This document shows, piece by piece, positions 6,909 through 15,100 of a stretch of DNA of 24,136 nt (the stretch's first letter is position 1; each line of letters starts with the position of its first letter). The position numbers were made by a program, and so were the translations under genes. Source of the DNA: Faecalibacterium sp. UBA7177. GTDB taxonomy: Bacteria; Bacillota; Clostridia; Oscillospirales; Ruminococcaceae. The notes beneath the pieces were generated by a model, which was not told the DNA's origin, searched no databases, and saw only the letters and a list, made by a program, of their open reading frames with translations. The stretch is taken from NCBI GenBank assembly GCA_002491225.1, contig DKVN01000039.1:5066-29201 (forward strand), given 5' to 3'.

Positions 6909-7532
6909 ATGGAGATCAAGACAAGCATGGCGACCTGCCCCAACGGGCACCATTACGACGCCGCAAAGCACACAAGCTGCCCCTACTGCGGCGCGGCCGG
7001 GGGGTACAACGCGACTGAGCGGCCCGGCAGCGGCCCGGCGGCCTTTTCCCCCACCGAGCTCCCCGGCGGCCCGTCCTCCCCCTCCTTTTCGCCCACCGTG
7101 CCCCCAAGCCCCGCCAGCGGCAGGATCGACCCGTTCAGCGTCGAGACGACGATCGGCGGGCAGACGCCCGGCGGGGCCGACCCGGTGGTGGGCTGGCTGG
7201 TCTGCGTGGAGGGCACAAACCGCGGCACCGACTACCGCATTCACGCCGGGTACAACTACATCGGCCGGGAAACCGGCGACATCTGCATCCGGGGGGATGA
7301 CCAGATCTCCCGCCAGAGCCACGCGATGGTCGCCTTTGACAGCGGCGAGCGGACCTATTTTGTCGGCCCCGCCAGCGGGCGCAACCTCATCAAGGTCAAC
7401 GGCAAAACCGTGCTCAACGCGGTGGAGATCAAGAACTACGACCGCATCTCGATCGGCGCGACCCAGCTGATCTTTGTGGCGCTGTGCGGGCCGCAGTTCA
7501 GCTGGGAGGAAGGGCAGGCGGCCCATGAATAG
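6909..7532 (+). CDS. FHA-domain phosphothreonine-binding protein with N-terminal zinc ribbon and ETT motif
   Basis: 207 residues, predicted soluble. The N-terminus has a zinc-ribbon-like set (C10, H14 in CPNGHHYD; C24, C27 in CPYCG). A Pro/Ser/Thr-rich linker follows (about 28-92). An FHA domain follows (about 94-195) with YNYIGRE, QISRQSHAMVAFD and SGRNLIKVNG, which supply the Gly-Arg, Ser-x-x-His and Asn that read phosphothreonine. Just before the FHA domain is V78-E79-T80-T81-I82-G83. In GarA/OdhI an N-terminal ETT is phosphorylated by Ser/Thr kinases and then bound by the protein's own FHA domain; the same arrangement here suggests a phospho-switch, by analogy only. ATG 6909 follows AAGGAGG. 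It is the first gene of the cassette and overlaps the PP2C gene by 8 bases. Confidence 0.9.
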   Translation: MEIKTSMATCPNGHHYDAAKHTSCPYCGAAGGYNATERPGSGPAAFSPTELPGGPSSPSFSPTVPPSPASGRIDPFSVETTIGGQTPGGADPVVGWLVCVEGTNRGTDYRIHAGYNYIGRETGDICIRGDDQISRQSHAMVAFDSGERTYFVGPASGRNLIKVNGKTVLNAVEIKNYDRISIGATQLIFVALCGPQFSWEEGQAAHE

Positions 7533-8610
7533 GCCGTCGCTCTTTTCGCAGGGCCCCAGCGCACCGCCGCCGGACGCGCTGCCCACCGCGCCGTCCGCCG
7601 CCCTGCCCACCGCGGCACCCTCCCCGGCCCCGGACGCGCTGCCCTCCACAGCTCCCACCGCGCCGCAGCCGGACGCCCTGCCCTCCGCCGGCCCCGGCAC
7701 TCTTCAGCCGGACCCGCCGCCCGCCGGCCCCGGCACCCGGCCCGCCTGGGGCTGGCTGGGCATCGGGGTGCTGGCCGGGCTGGCCCTCTCGGCGCTGGCG
7801 GCCGCGGCGGCCCTGGGCATCCGCCGCGCCCGGCGCAAAAGGCAGGAGAAGCAGGCGCAAACACCCCGGCCCGGCGCTGTCACGGTGCAAAAGCTGCACG
7901 AGCAGGGCGCGCGCGCCAGCCAGCAGGACAGCTTTTCGGTCTCGCCCGAGGAGCTGCTGCCCACCCACGGGCTGCTCGCGGTGGTGGCGGACGGGATGGG
8001 CGGCCTTGCGGACGGGGACCGGGTGAGCCAGGCGGCGGTGTCCGCCTTTATGGAGGGGCTGTACGCCGCCGCGCAGCCCGCGCCGGAGCAGCTGCTGCCC
8101 ACCCTGCTTGCCGCGGCCAACCGCGCGGTGAACGCGCTGCTCGGCCCCGAGGGGCTGCGCCGCAGCGGCTGCACCCTTGCGGCCGGGCTGCTGCGGGACG
8201 GGATGTTTTATTACCTCTCGGTGGGGGACAGCCGCATCTGCCTCTTGCGGGACGGCGCGCTGCTGCAGCTGAACCGGGAGCATCTCTACCGCAACGAGCT
8301 GATTTTGCGGGCGGTCAACGGTGAGGGCGGGCTGGCCGAGGCCGAAGCGCTGCCGGGCGGCGGCGGGTTGACCAGCTTTTTGGGCATGGGCAGGCTGCCG
8401 CTTCTGGACCTGCCCGCCCAGCCGCTGACGGTGCGCAGCGGCGACCGGCTGATTTTGATGAGCGACGGGGTGTACAACGCCCTGAGCGAGCCGGAGCTGA
8501 CCGCGGCGCTCTCGGCCCCGGACGCCGCCGGGGCGCTGCGCGCGGCCATTGCGGCCAAGGCCTACGCAAACCAGGACAACTACACCGCCGTGATCCTGCA
8601 CTGCGCCTGA
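7525..8610 (+). CDS. Membrane-anchored PP2C-family Ser/Thr protein phosphatase
   Basis: 361 residues. The first ~73 residues are Pro/Ala-rich with a repeated PDALP[ST]A-like unit. A membrane helix (about 77-96) is followed by a basic stop (RRARRKR), so the N-terminal tail should be outside and the catalytic domain inside. The PP2C domain (about 117-360) has the metal-binding aspartates D135 (ASQQDSF), D156 (VVADGMGG), D314 (LMSDGVYN) and D351 (NQDNYTAV), plus VGDSR (D235). Such enzymes remove phosphate from Ser/Thr, the counter-reaction to the two kinases downstream. ATG 7525 overlaps the FHA stop (translational coupling), with GGAGGAAGG upstream. Unlike PrkC partners such as PrpC, it carries a membrane anchor and an external tail. 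The family call is firm; what the tail senses is unknown. Confidence 0.92.
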   Translation: MNRPSLFSQGPSAPPPDALPTAPSAALPTAAPSPAPDALPSTAPTAPQPDALPSAGPGTLQPDPPPAGPGTRPAWGWLGIGVLAGLALSALAAAAALGIRRARRKRQEKQAQTPRPGAVTVQKLHEQGARASQQDSFSVSPEELLPTHGLLAVVADGMGGLADGDRVSQAAVSAFMEGLYAAAQPAPEQLLPTLLAAANRAVNALLGPEGLRRSGCTLAAGLLRDGMFYYLSVGDSRICLLRDGALLQLNREHLYRNELILRAVNGEGGLAEAEALPGGGGLTSFLGMGRLPLLDLPAQPLTVRSGDRLILMSDGVYNALSEPELTAALSAPDAAGALRAAIAAKAYANQDNYTAVILHCA

Positions 8611-8700
8611 AAACGGGGCGCGGTATGCCGGATGCGGCTGCACAGGCAACAGCTGCGGCGTTTGGTTTTTGGCCGAACCGCCGCGAAAAGGGGGCAACCG

Positions 8701-9420
8701 ATGTTCAGGGTGGCAAGCTATACAGACCCCGGCGGGCGGGCCGAAAACGAGGACGCCGTGCGCTGGGCCGAGCGGCCGGACGGGCGGCTCTGCCTGCTGG
8801 TGGCGGACGGCCTGGGCGGGCACGGCGGCGGGCAGCTGGCCTCGGCCGCCGCGGCCGAGGCGGTCTGCGGCGGATGGGACGGCGGGATCGGGGCCGGGGC
8901 GCTGGCCGGGCTGATCCGCGCGGCCAACCTGCGGGTGCTGGCCCTGCAAACCCCGCAGTGCGCCATGAAAACCACCATCGTGGCCCTGCTGCTCGCGCCG
9001 GGCCGCGCGGTCTGGGCCCACGCGGGCGACTCCCGGCTCTACCACTTTGTGGATGGGAAGCTGATTTTTCAGACCCGCGACCACAGCGTGGCCCAGCTGG
9101 GGGTGATGCTGGGCGAGATCACCCCCGACCAGATCCGGATGCACGAGGACCGCAGCCGGGTGCTGCGGGCGCTGGGGCAGGATGAGGAGCTCCCGGTGGA
9201 GACCCTTGAGCAGCCGCTGGGCCCGGGGCGGCACGCCTTTTTGCTCTGCAGCGACGGCTTTTGGGAGTATGTGCTGGAGCCGGAGATGGAGGCCGACCTC
9301 GCGGCCGCCGAGAGCCCCGAGGCCTGGCTGACGGCCATGCGCGCCCGGCTGCAGGCGCGCGCGCCGCAGGGCAACGACAACAACACCGCCGCCGCCGTCT
9401 GGGCGGACGGCCGCCTCTGA
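8701..9420 (+). CDS. Soluble PP2C-family Ser/Thr protein phosphatase
   Basis: 239 residues, a bare catalytic domain without membrane helix, as in PrpC/Stp. Metal-binding aspartates are D18 (AENEDAV), D36 (LVADGLGGHGGG), D185 (LLCSDGFWEYV) and D226 (GNDNNTAAAV). AHAGDSRLYHF (D110) and LRALGQDEE are also typical. It is predicted to dephosphorylate Ser/Thr sites made by the nearby kinases in the cytoplasm. ATG 8701 is chosen over the in-frame ATG at 8632 because AAAAGGGGG lies just before it and the family N-terminus begins there. It follows the first PP2C gene by 90 bases. Having two PP2Cs, one anchored and one free, mirrors the two kinases of the cassette, one membrane and one free. Confidence 0.93.
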   Translation: MFRVASYTDPGGRAENEDAVRWAERPDGRLCLLVADGLGGHGGGQLASAAAAEAVCGGWDGGIGAGALAGLIRAANLRVLALQTPQCAMKTTIVALLLAPGRAVWAHAGDSRLYHFVDGKLIFQTRDHSVAQLGVMLGEITPDQIRMHEDRSRVLRALGQDEELPVETLEQPLGPGRHAFLLCSDGFWEYVLEPEMEADLAAAESPEAWLTAMRARLQARAPQGNDNNTAAAVWADGRL

Positions 9421-9519
9421 GCACACGGCGCAGAGCGCGGGCGGCCGCATTGCGCATTGTATGAAACACGGCTTCTGGCACGGCTTTTGCTGCGATATCG
9501 CGATAGAAGGAGGACGATC

Positions 9520-10908
9520 ATGAAAACGATCCGCGCATCCGCCCGGGTTGCCGCGCTGGCCCTTGTGCTGGCGGCGCTGGCGCTGCTTCTGGCCCTGCTG
9601 ACCCCCGCCGCCCTGGCCAAGGGCGGCGCCATCGCGGCCGACAGCCGCAGCGGCGTGGTCCGGGTGGTGGTCATGGGCCCGTTTGAGGATTACTACCTCG
9701 GCAGCGCCTTTGGGGTGGGCGAGGCCGGCAAGCCCACCGACATCTTTGTGACCAACGACCATGTCGTGAGCATCACCTACCTGCTGGACGCCGAGGGCAA
9801 CCTCACCAATTCCAGCGACGACGCGGTGCAGAGCCTCACGGTGCCGGCTGTCAATGTCTGGATTTTGAAAACCAGCAACGCCTGGAACGCCGCCACCCGC
9901 GAGTTCGACACCAGCCAGGCCATCCCCTGCGAGGTGCTCTACGCCCCGCAGGGCGAGTACCCGGACATGGCGATCATCCAGGCGGTGGAAAAGCCCGAGG
10001 GCCGGGTGGCCCTGCCGCTGCTGGCCGACGAGGACACCCTCAAGGTGGGGGACGAGGTCTACGCGCTGGGCTATCCCGGCAGCTCGGATGAATCCGAGGT
10101 CGGCTTCTGGGGCGAGCGCTGGGTGGCGGGGGTGGAGGACGTGACCCTCACCAGCGGCATCGTCTCCCGCTTTACCACCTCGGCCACCCTGGGCAGCACC
10201 CGGGTCATCCACCACAACGCCACCATCAACCACGGCAACTCGGGCGGGCCGCTGCTCGACGCAAAGGGGGCCGTGGTGGGCATCAACACCTACGGTTTGG
10301 GCCGCAACCTTGCCACCGGCGACGTGGAGAGTTATTATTCTGTCAGGGTCCAGTATGTGATCGACAAGCTGGACGAGCTCAAGCTGCCCTATACCCTCGC
10401 CAAACGCGGCGCGGCCTGGCCGGTGGTGCTGGCGCTTGTGCTGCTGGCCGCGGCCGGTGCGGCCGGGTTTGTGTGGGTGAAGAAAAACGGCCTGCCCGCC
10501 GCGCTGCGCGGCAAGGGCGCAGCGCCGGGCAAGGGCGCAAAGCCCGCCAAAAGCGCAGGGAAGGCCGCCGGGGCCGCGGCGGACGGCGGGCTGCGGCTGC
10601 AGGGGGTTTCGGGCGTCTTTGCGGGGCGGCGCTTTTCGGTCAGCGGCCCGCTGCGCATCGGGCGGGACCCCGCCCGCAGCGACCTTGTCTACCCGGACGG
10701 CACCGAGGGCATCAGCGGCGCACACTGCGTGCTGACCCCCGCGGGCGATGGCCTGAGCCTGACCGACCTCGGCTCGAGCTACGGCACCTTTTTGGCCGGC
10801 GGCCAGCGGCTGACCCCGCAGCAGCCGGTCCTCCTCAAGCCGGGCGACCGGTTCTGGCTGGGCTCGCAGCAGGAGCTGTTTGAGATCGCGGTGCGGGGAG
10901 GGAACTGA
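9520..10908 (+). CDS. Secreted trypsin-like serine protease fused through a membrane helix to a cytoplasmic FHA domain
   Basis: 462 residues. A signal peptide (about 1-33, ending LLTPAALA) leads a chymotrypsin-fold protease with a full triad: H81 (TNDHVVS), D149 (PDMAII) and S241 (NHGNSGGPLL). A membrane helix (about 301-322, PVVLALVLLAAAGAAGFVWV) is followed by a Lys/Ala/Gly-rich linker and an FHA domain (about 358-455) with LRIGRDP, ISGAHCVL and SSYGTFLAGG. The predicted topology is protease outside and phosphothreonine reader inside. No PDZ domain is visible, unlike HtrA/DegP. ATG 9520 follows AGAAGGAGG; an upstream ATG at 9460 lacks a site. The next gene begins 1 base after its stop. A link between external proteolysis and kinase signalling is inferred from the fusion; substrates are unknown. 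Confidence 0.92.
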   Translation: MKTIRASARVAALALVLAALALLLALLTPAALAKGGAIAADSRSGVVRVVVMGPFEDYYLGSAFGVGEAGKPTDIFVTNDHVVSITYLLDAEGNLTNSSDDAVQSLTVPAVNVWILKTSNAWNAATREFDTSQAIPCEVLYAPQGEYPDMAIIQAVEKPEGRVALPLLADEDTLKVGDEVYALGYPGSSDESEVGFWGERWVAGVEDVTLTSGIVSRFTTSATLGSTRVIHHNATINHGNSGGPLLDAKGAVVGINTYGLGRNLATGDVESYYSVRVQYVIDKLDELKLPYTLAKRGAAWPVVLALVLLAAAGAAGFVWVKKNGLPAALRGKGAAPGKGAKPAKSAGKAAGAAADGGLRLQGVSGVFAGRRFSVSGPLRIGRDPARSDLVYPDGTEGISGAHCVLTPAGDGLSLTDLGSSYGTFLAGGQRLTPQQPVLLKPGDRFWLGSQQELFEIAVRGGN

Positions 10909-10909
10909 G

Positions 10910-12067
10910 ATGGAATTTTGCCCGCACTGCATGCGGCCGGTCACCTCGGCCCGCTGCGGCCACTGCGGCGGCGAGGTGCAGTGGCAGAACCCCGCGCACC
11001 TGCTGCCGGTGGGCAGCGTGCTGCAGCGCGGCCCAAACGGGGGCAGCTACCAGATCGGTGCCTACCTCGGCCAGGGCGGCTTTGGGGTAACCTATATCGC
11101 GATGGAGCTGGAGACCGGGCGGCGCACCGCGGTCAAGGAGTATTTTCCCACCCGGTGCGCCCGGCGGGGCGAGGGCGGCCAGGTGCTGCCGCTGCCCGGG
11201 CAGGACGCGGTGTTTGAGGGCGGGCGGTTCACCTTTTTGCAGGAGGCCCGGATGCTGGCCAGCCTTGAGGGGATGCCCGCCGTGGTGCAGGGGCTGGACT
11301 ATCTGGAGCTGAACAACACCGCCTACCTGGTGATGGAGTTTCTGGACGGCACCCCGCTCTACCGGCTGGTGGACAGCCGGGGCCGGATCCCGGCAGAGGA
11401 GCTGCTGCCCCGGCTGGAGCCGCTTTTGCGGGACATCGCCCGGCTGCACGCCGCGGGGGTGATCCACCGGGATATCAGCCCGGACAACCTGATGTGGCTC
11501 AAGAGCGGCGCGATCAAGCTGATGGATTTTGGCTGCGCCCGCTCGATCGAGGACGGCAAATCCATGACCGTGGCCCTCAAGCAGGGCTTTGCGCCGGTGG
11601 AGCAGTACCGCACCCGCGGCCAGGGCCCCTGGACCGATGTCTACGCGCTGTGCGCCACCCTCTACTACTGCCTGACCGGCAAGGTGCCCCCCTCCGCGCC
11701 CGACCGGCTGATGGGGGAGGACCTGACGCCCCCCAACGCGCTGGGCGCGGGGCTGACCAGCGGGCAGGAGCAGACCCTTTTGTGGGGGCTGACCGTCGAC
11801 CCCAAGCAGCGCCCGGCCAACATGGAGCTGTTTGCCCGGCAGCTGTTTCCCGAGGCCTGGGCCGCCCCCCTGCCGGGCGGCGCGGGCACGGCACAGGCGG
11901 ACACCGCAAGGACGGAAACCCTGCCCGGCCCCGCCGGGACCGGCAGCACAGCCGGCCCCGCCGACACCGGCAGAGCCTACCAGCCATATGAGACCTGTGC
12001 CCGGCGCGGGGCGCTGGCCCTCTGGCAGCAGGCGGTCGCCTGGCTGCGGGAGCAGATGGAGCGCTGA
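10910..12067 (+). CDS. Soluble Ser/Thr protein kinase with N-terminal zinc ribbon
   Basis: 385 residues. The N-terminal zinc-ribbon motif has C4, C7, C16 and C19. A Hanks-type kinase domain (about 47-310) shows the glycine loop G54-QGGFG, ATP lysine K76 in AVKEYFP, catalytic H186-R187-D188 with N193 in HRDISPDN, and D206-F207-G208. The activation segment ends with the GFAPVEQY-GPWTDVYAL signature of the KEYFP kinase group. All catalytic residues are present. After the domain comes a low-complexity Ala/Gly/Thr tail with ARTETLPG; no membrane helix is visible, so it should be cytoplasmic. ATG 10910 follows GGGGAGGG and lies 1 base after the protease-FHA stop. Likely substrates are the FHA proteins and the sister kinase; this is inference. 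Confidence 0.93.
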   Translation: MEFCPHCMRPVTSARCGHCGGEVQWQNPAHLLPVGSVLQRGPNGGSYQIGAYLGQGGFGVTYIAMELETGRRTAVKEYFPTRCARRGEGGQVLPLPGQDAVFEGGRFTFLQEARMLASLEGMPAVVQGLDYLELNNTAYLVMEFLDGTPLYRLVDSRGRIPAEELLPRLEPLLRDIARLHAAGVIHRDISPDNLMWLKSGAIKLMDFGCARSIEDGKSMTVALKQGFAPVEQYRTRGQGPWTDVYALCATLYYCLTGKVPPSAPDRLMGEDLTPPNALGAGLTSGQEQTLLWGLTVDPKQRPANMELFARQLFPEAWAAPLPGGAGTAQADTARTETLPGPAGTGSTAGPADTGRAYQPYETCARRGALALWQQAVAWLREQMER

Positions 12068-12077
12068 ACCGGCGGCC

Positions 12078-12123
12078 GGGCCCGGCTGGGGAAAGCCCGC
12101 GCAGCGCGGCTGTACCCGGGCCC
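12078..12123 (+). other. Nested hairpin between the two kinase genes
   Basis: GGGCCCGG (12078-12085) pairs with CCGGGCCC (12116-12123) around an inner CCGCG-CAG-CGCGG (12097-12109). There is no T-run, so it is not a classic terminator. It may protect or process the mRNA between the two cistrons, which are 92 bases apart. Confidence 0.35.
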
Positions 12124-12159
12124 CAAAGCAACATCACCACCACACAAAGAGGTGAGCGC

Positions 12160-15100
12160 ATGGCGCAGAAAGAGTATTGTCCCTATTGCATGAACCCGGT
12201 GCAGCCGGGCGAGGCCTGCCCGGCCTGCGGGCTGACCGCGGGCGCCTACACCCCCTCGCCCCACCACCTGCCGCCCGGCACGGTGCTGCGGGAGCGGTAC
12301 CTCATCGGCCGGGTGCTGGGCGAGGGCGGGTTTGGCATCACCTACCTCGGGTGCGATCTGCGCCTTGAGCTCAAGGTGGCCATCAAGGAGTACTTCCCCA
12401 CCGACCGCGCCAACCGGGTGAGCGCGGCCTCCTGCTCGGTGTCCAGCTACGCGGGCGCGGCGGGCAGCGGCTACGAGGCGGGCAAGGAGCGCTTTTTGCA
12501 GGAGGCCCGCCGGATGGCCCGGATGGACAAGCAGCCGGTGATCGTGAGCGTGCGGGACTTTTTTGAGGAGAACAACACCGCCTACATCGTGATGGAGTAT
12601 GTGGAGGGCACCACCTTTAAGGATCTGGTGGCCCAAAAGGGCGGGCGGATCCCGGCGGGCGAGCTGCTGCATTGCATCGAGCCGCTGTTTTCGGCCCTGG
12701 GTGCGATGCACGCGCTGGGGCTGATCCACCGGGACATCAGCCCCGAAAACCTGATGCTCGAGCACGGCGAGGTGCGGCTGCTGGATTTTGGCTGCGCCCG
12801 GGAGGACGCGGGCGGCGAGGCCACCATGACCATCGCGCTCAAGCACGGCTACGCGCCGGTGGAGCAGTACCAGAACAAGGGCCAGGGCCCCTGGAGCGAC
12901 GTCTACGCCCTCTCGGCCACCATCTACTACTGCCTGACCGGCCGCAAGCCGCCCCAGTCGATGGACCGGCTGGTGGAGGACGAGCTGGTGCTGCCCCGCA
13001 AGCTGGGGGTGGAGCTGACCGAGCGGCAGGAGCGCGCGCTGCTGCACGGCATGGAGGTGCGCCCCCGCCGCCGGTTTCAGACGGTGGAGGAGCTGCACGC
13101 CGCCCTCTATGAGGGGGAGGACTGGCCCGCTGACTCCGCCGCCTCCGCTTCCCCAAAAGGCGCGGAGCCTCCGGCCCCGGAGGCCGACGGCAGCCCGGAA
13201 CCGGCCCGCACGGATGACCCGGAACCGGCCCGCACCGGCAGCCCAAAACCAAACCCGAAGCAGGAAACGAAAACGCAGGAACCCCCGGCCCGGCCCGCCG
13301 CGGCGCAATGGCTGCGCGGGCACCTGCCGCTGGCCATCGGCGGCGCGGCGGCGCTGGTACTGGCGGCCGGAGTGCTGGGCTATGCACTGAACCGGCAGCC
13401 CGCGGCCCCCGCGCCCTCCTCCGCAGCTCCCGTAAGCGCCTTTAGCGCCGCTGAGGGCGGCGATGATGCTGCGGATGAGGTGAATTGGAACAGCGCGGTG
13501 GCCCTGCAAACCCCCGACCCGGCGGTTCTGCTGGAGCTGCTGGCCGACGACAGCGTCCCGGCGGTGAGGATCCCGGGCGGCTTCGCCTTCTCGGTGGAGG
13601 AGCCGCTGACCCTGACAAAGCCGCTGCGGATCGAGGAGGGAGCCAGCCTCAACCTGGCGCGGGCAGTGACCCTGACCGGCGCGGGCGCGGTGCGCGTTGA
13701 GGGGCAGCTCTCGGCCGAGAGCCTTGTGCGCACGGTCAGCGGCGGCGGCATCGAGGTCGCGGCCGCGGGCCGGATGGACGGCGGCGGGATCCTCTGGCTG
13801 GCGCGGGAGGAGGACCTTGCCATCGAACAGGGCGGCAGGGTCGAGCTGCTGGGCGTGGACTGGGCCGAGGCCCACACCCGCAGCGCACAGTACCTCGTGC
13901 TGGACGAGGACGCCCTGTTTGCCGGCGCGCGGCAGGTGCGCACCATGGAAGAGTGGAACGAGGCCGTGGAGCAGGAGCAGCCGGTCGTGATCGCGGCCGA
14001 TCTCACCCTGTCCGAGGGCAGCGGCCACCAGGTGCCGGTGCTGATCCCCGAAGGGGTCACCGTGACCATGGAAGGGCGGGCCAGCTGGTGTGTGGACGGG
14101 GCCATCCTGGTCAACCGCGGCACCCTGCGCGGCGGCGTGGTGGCCGATGTCTGGAGCAGGGGCGAAGGCTCCTCTCCCAGCCTCCTGCTCAACTACGGGC
14201 TGCTGGAGGGGGCCTTCCACCTCTCAAGCCAGGGGGCGCTGCTCAACTATGGGCAGTGGAACGTGCTGCAGTGCCAGGTGCTGCCCGGCTTTGTGCTGTA
14301 CAACGCGGGCGAAATTCTGCACGGCAGCCCGGAGGGCACGGCCCTGCCGGCCTGGATCTTTGAGGGGGTGGATCACCTCTTTATGGACATCGCCTGCAAC
14401 GCTTTTTTGAACGAGGGCGAGGTCACGGTGCAGGGCGGCGCGTCGGGCAGGGCCGAGATGCGGCTGGCCCACGGCATTTACTGCACCAACACCGGCAGCA
14501 TCACGGTGGGGCGGGACGCCCTGCTGCAGAACGACAGCGGCGAACTGCGCAACTGCGGCGCGCTGCGCGCCGAGGGCGGGCAGCTGATCAACACGGGGCT
14601 GCTGCGCAGCGACCTGCCCGGCGCAAGCCTGATCGTGGAGGGCGCGGAGAGCCAGAACGTCGGGCTGCTGCTCTATGCGCGGCAGTCCAGCCTCGAGCTG
14701 CCCGAGGGCTTTACCCGGTACGGCGGGAGGCAGGTCTGCTTCAGCTGGACCGACGACCCCTCGCAGACCAATGCCCGGCACGCAGCCACCGCCGAGGAGC
14801 TTGCCGACGCCCTCGCCGACGAGGGCTGTGAGCGGGTGTATCTGCCCGACGGCGCGCAGATCACCTTCGACGGCCCGCTGACGGTGGAAAAGCCGCTGCT
14901 GATCCCCTACACGGCCGGCCTCACGGTGAACGGCGGGCTGACCCTCGCGGGCGAAAACGCGCTGCTCTATGCCGACTGCCCGCTTGCGGTATCCGGCGGC
15001 CTGGTGCTGGAGGGCGGCGTCGCCTATCTTGGCCAGCCGCTCGAGGCCGCGGGCCTGACCGTGGAGCCGCAGGGCTTTGCCTGCCTGCGGGCCGGTGTGC

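Noticed and set aside
9496..9505. Palindrome TATCGCGATA before the protease-FHA ribosome site
   Set aside because: A 10-base palindrome alone is too short, and no second copy or clear promoter lies nearby.
7498..10944. A minus-strand open frame of 1148 codons spanning four cassette genes
   Set aside because: It is antisense to four genes with intact catalytic motifs, has no family motif or domain boundary, and is Gly/Ala/His/Arg-rich as expected for the reverse frame of GC-rich genes.
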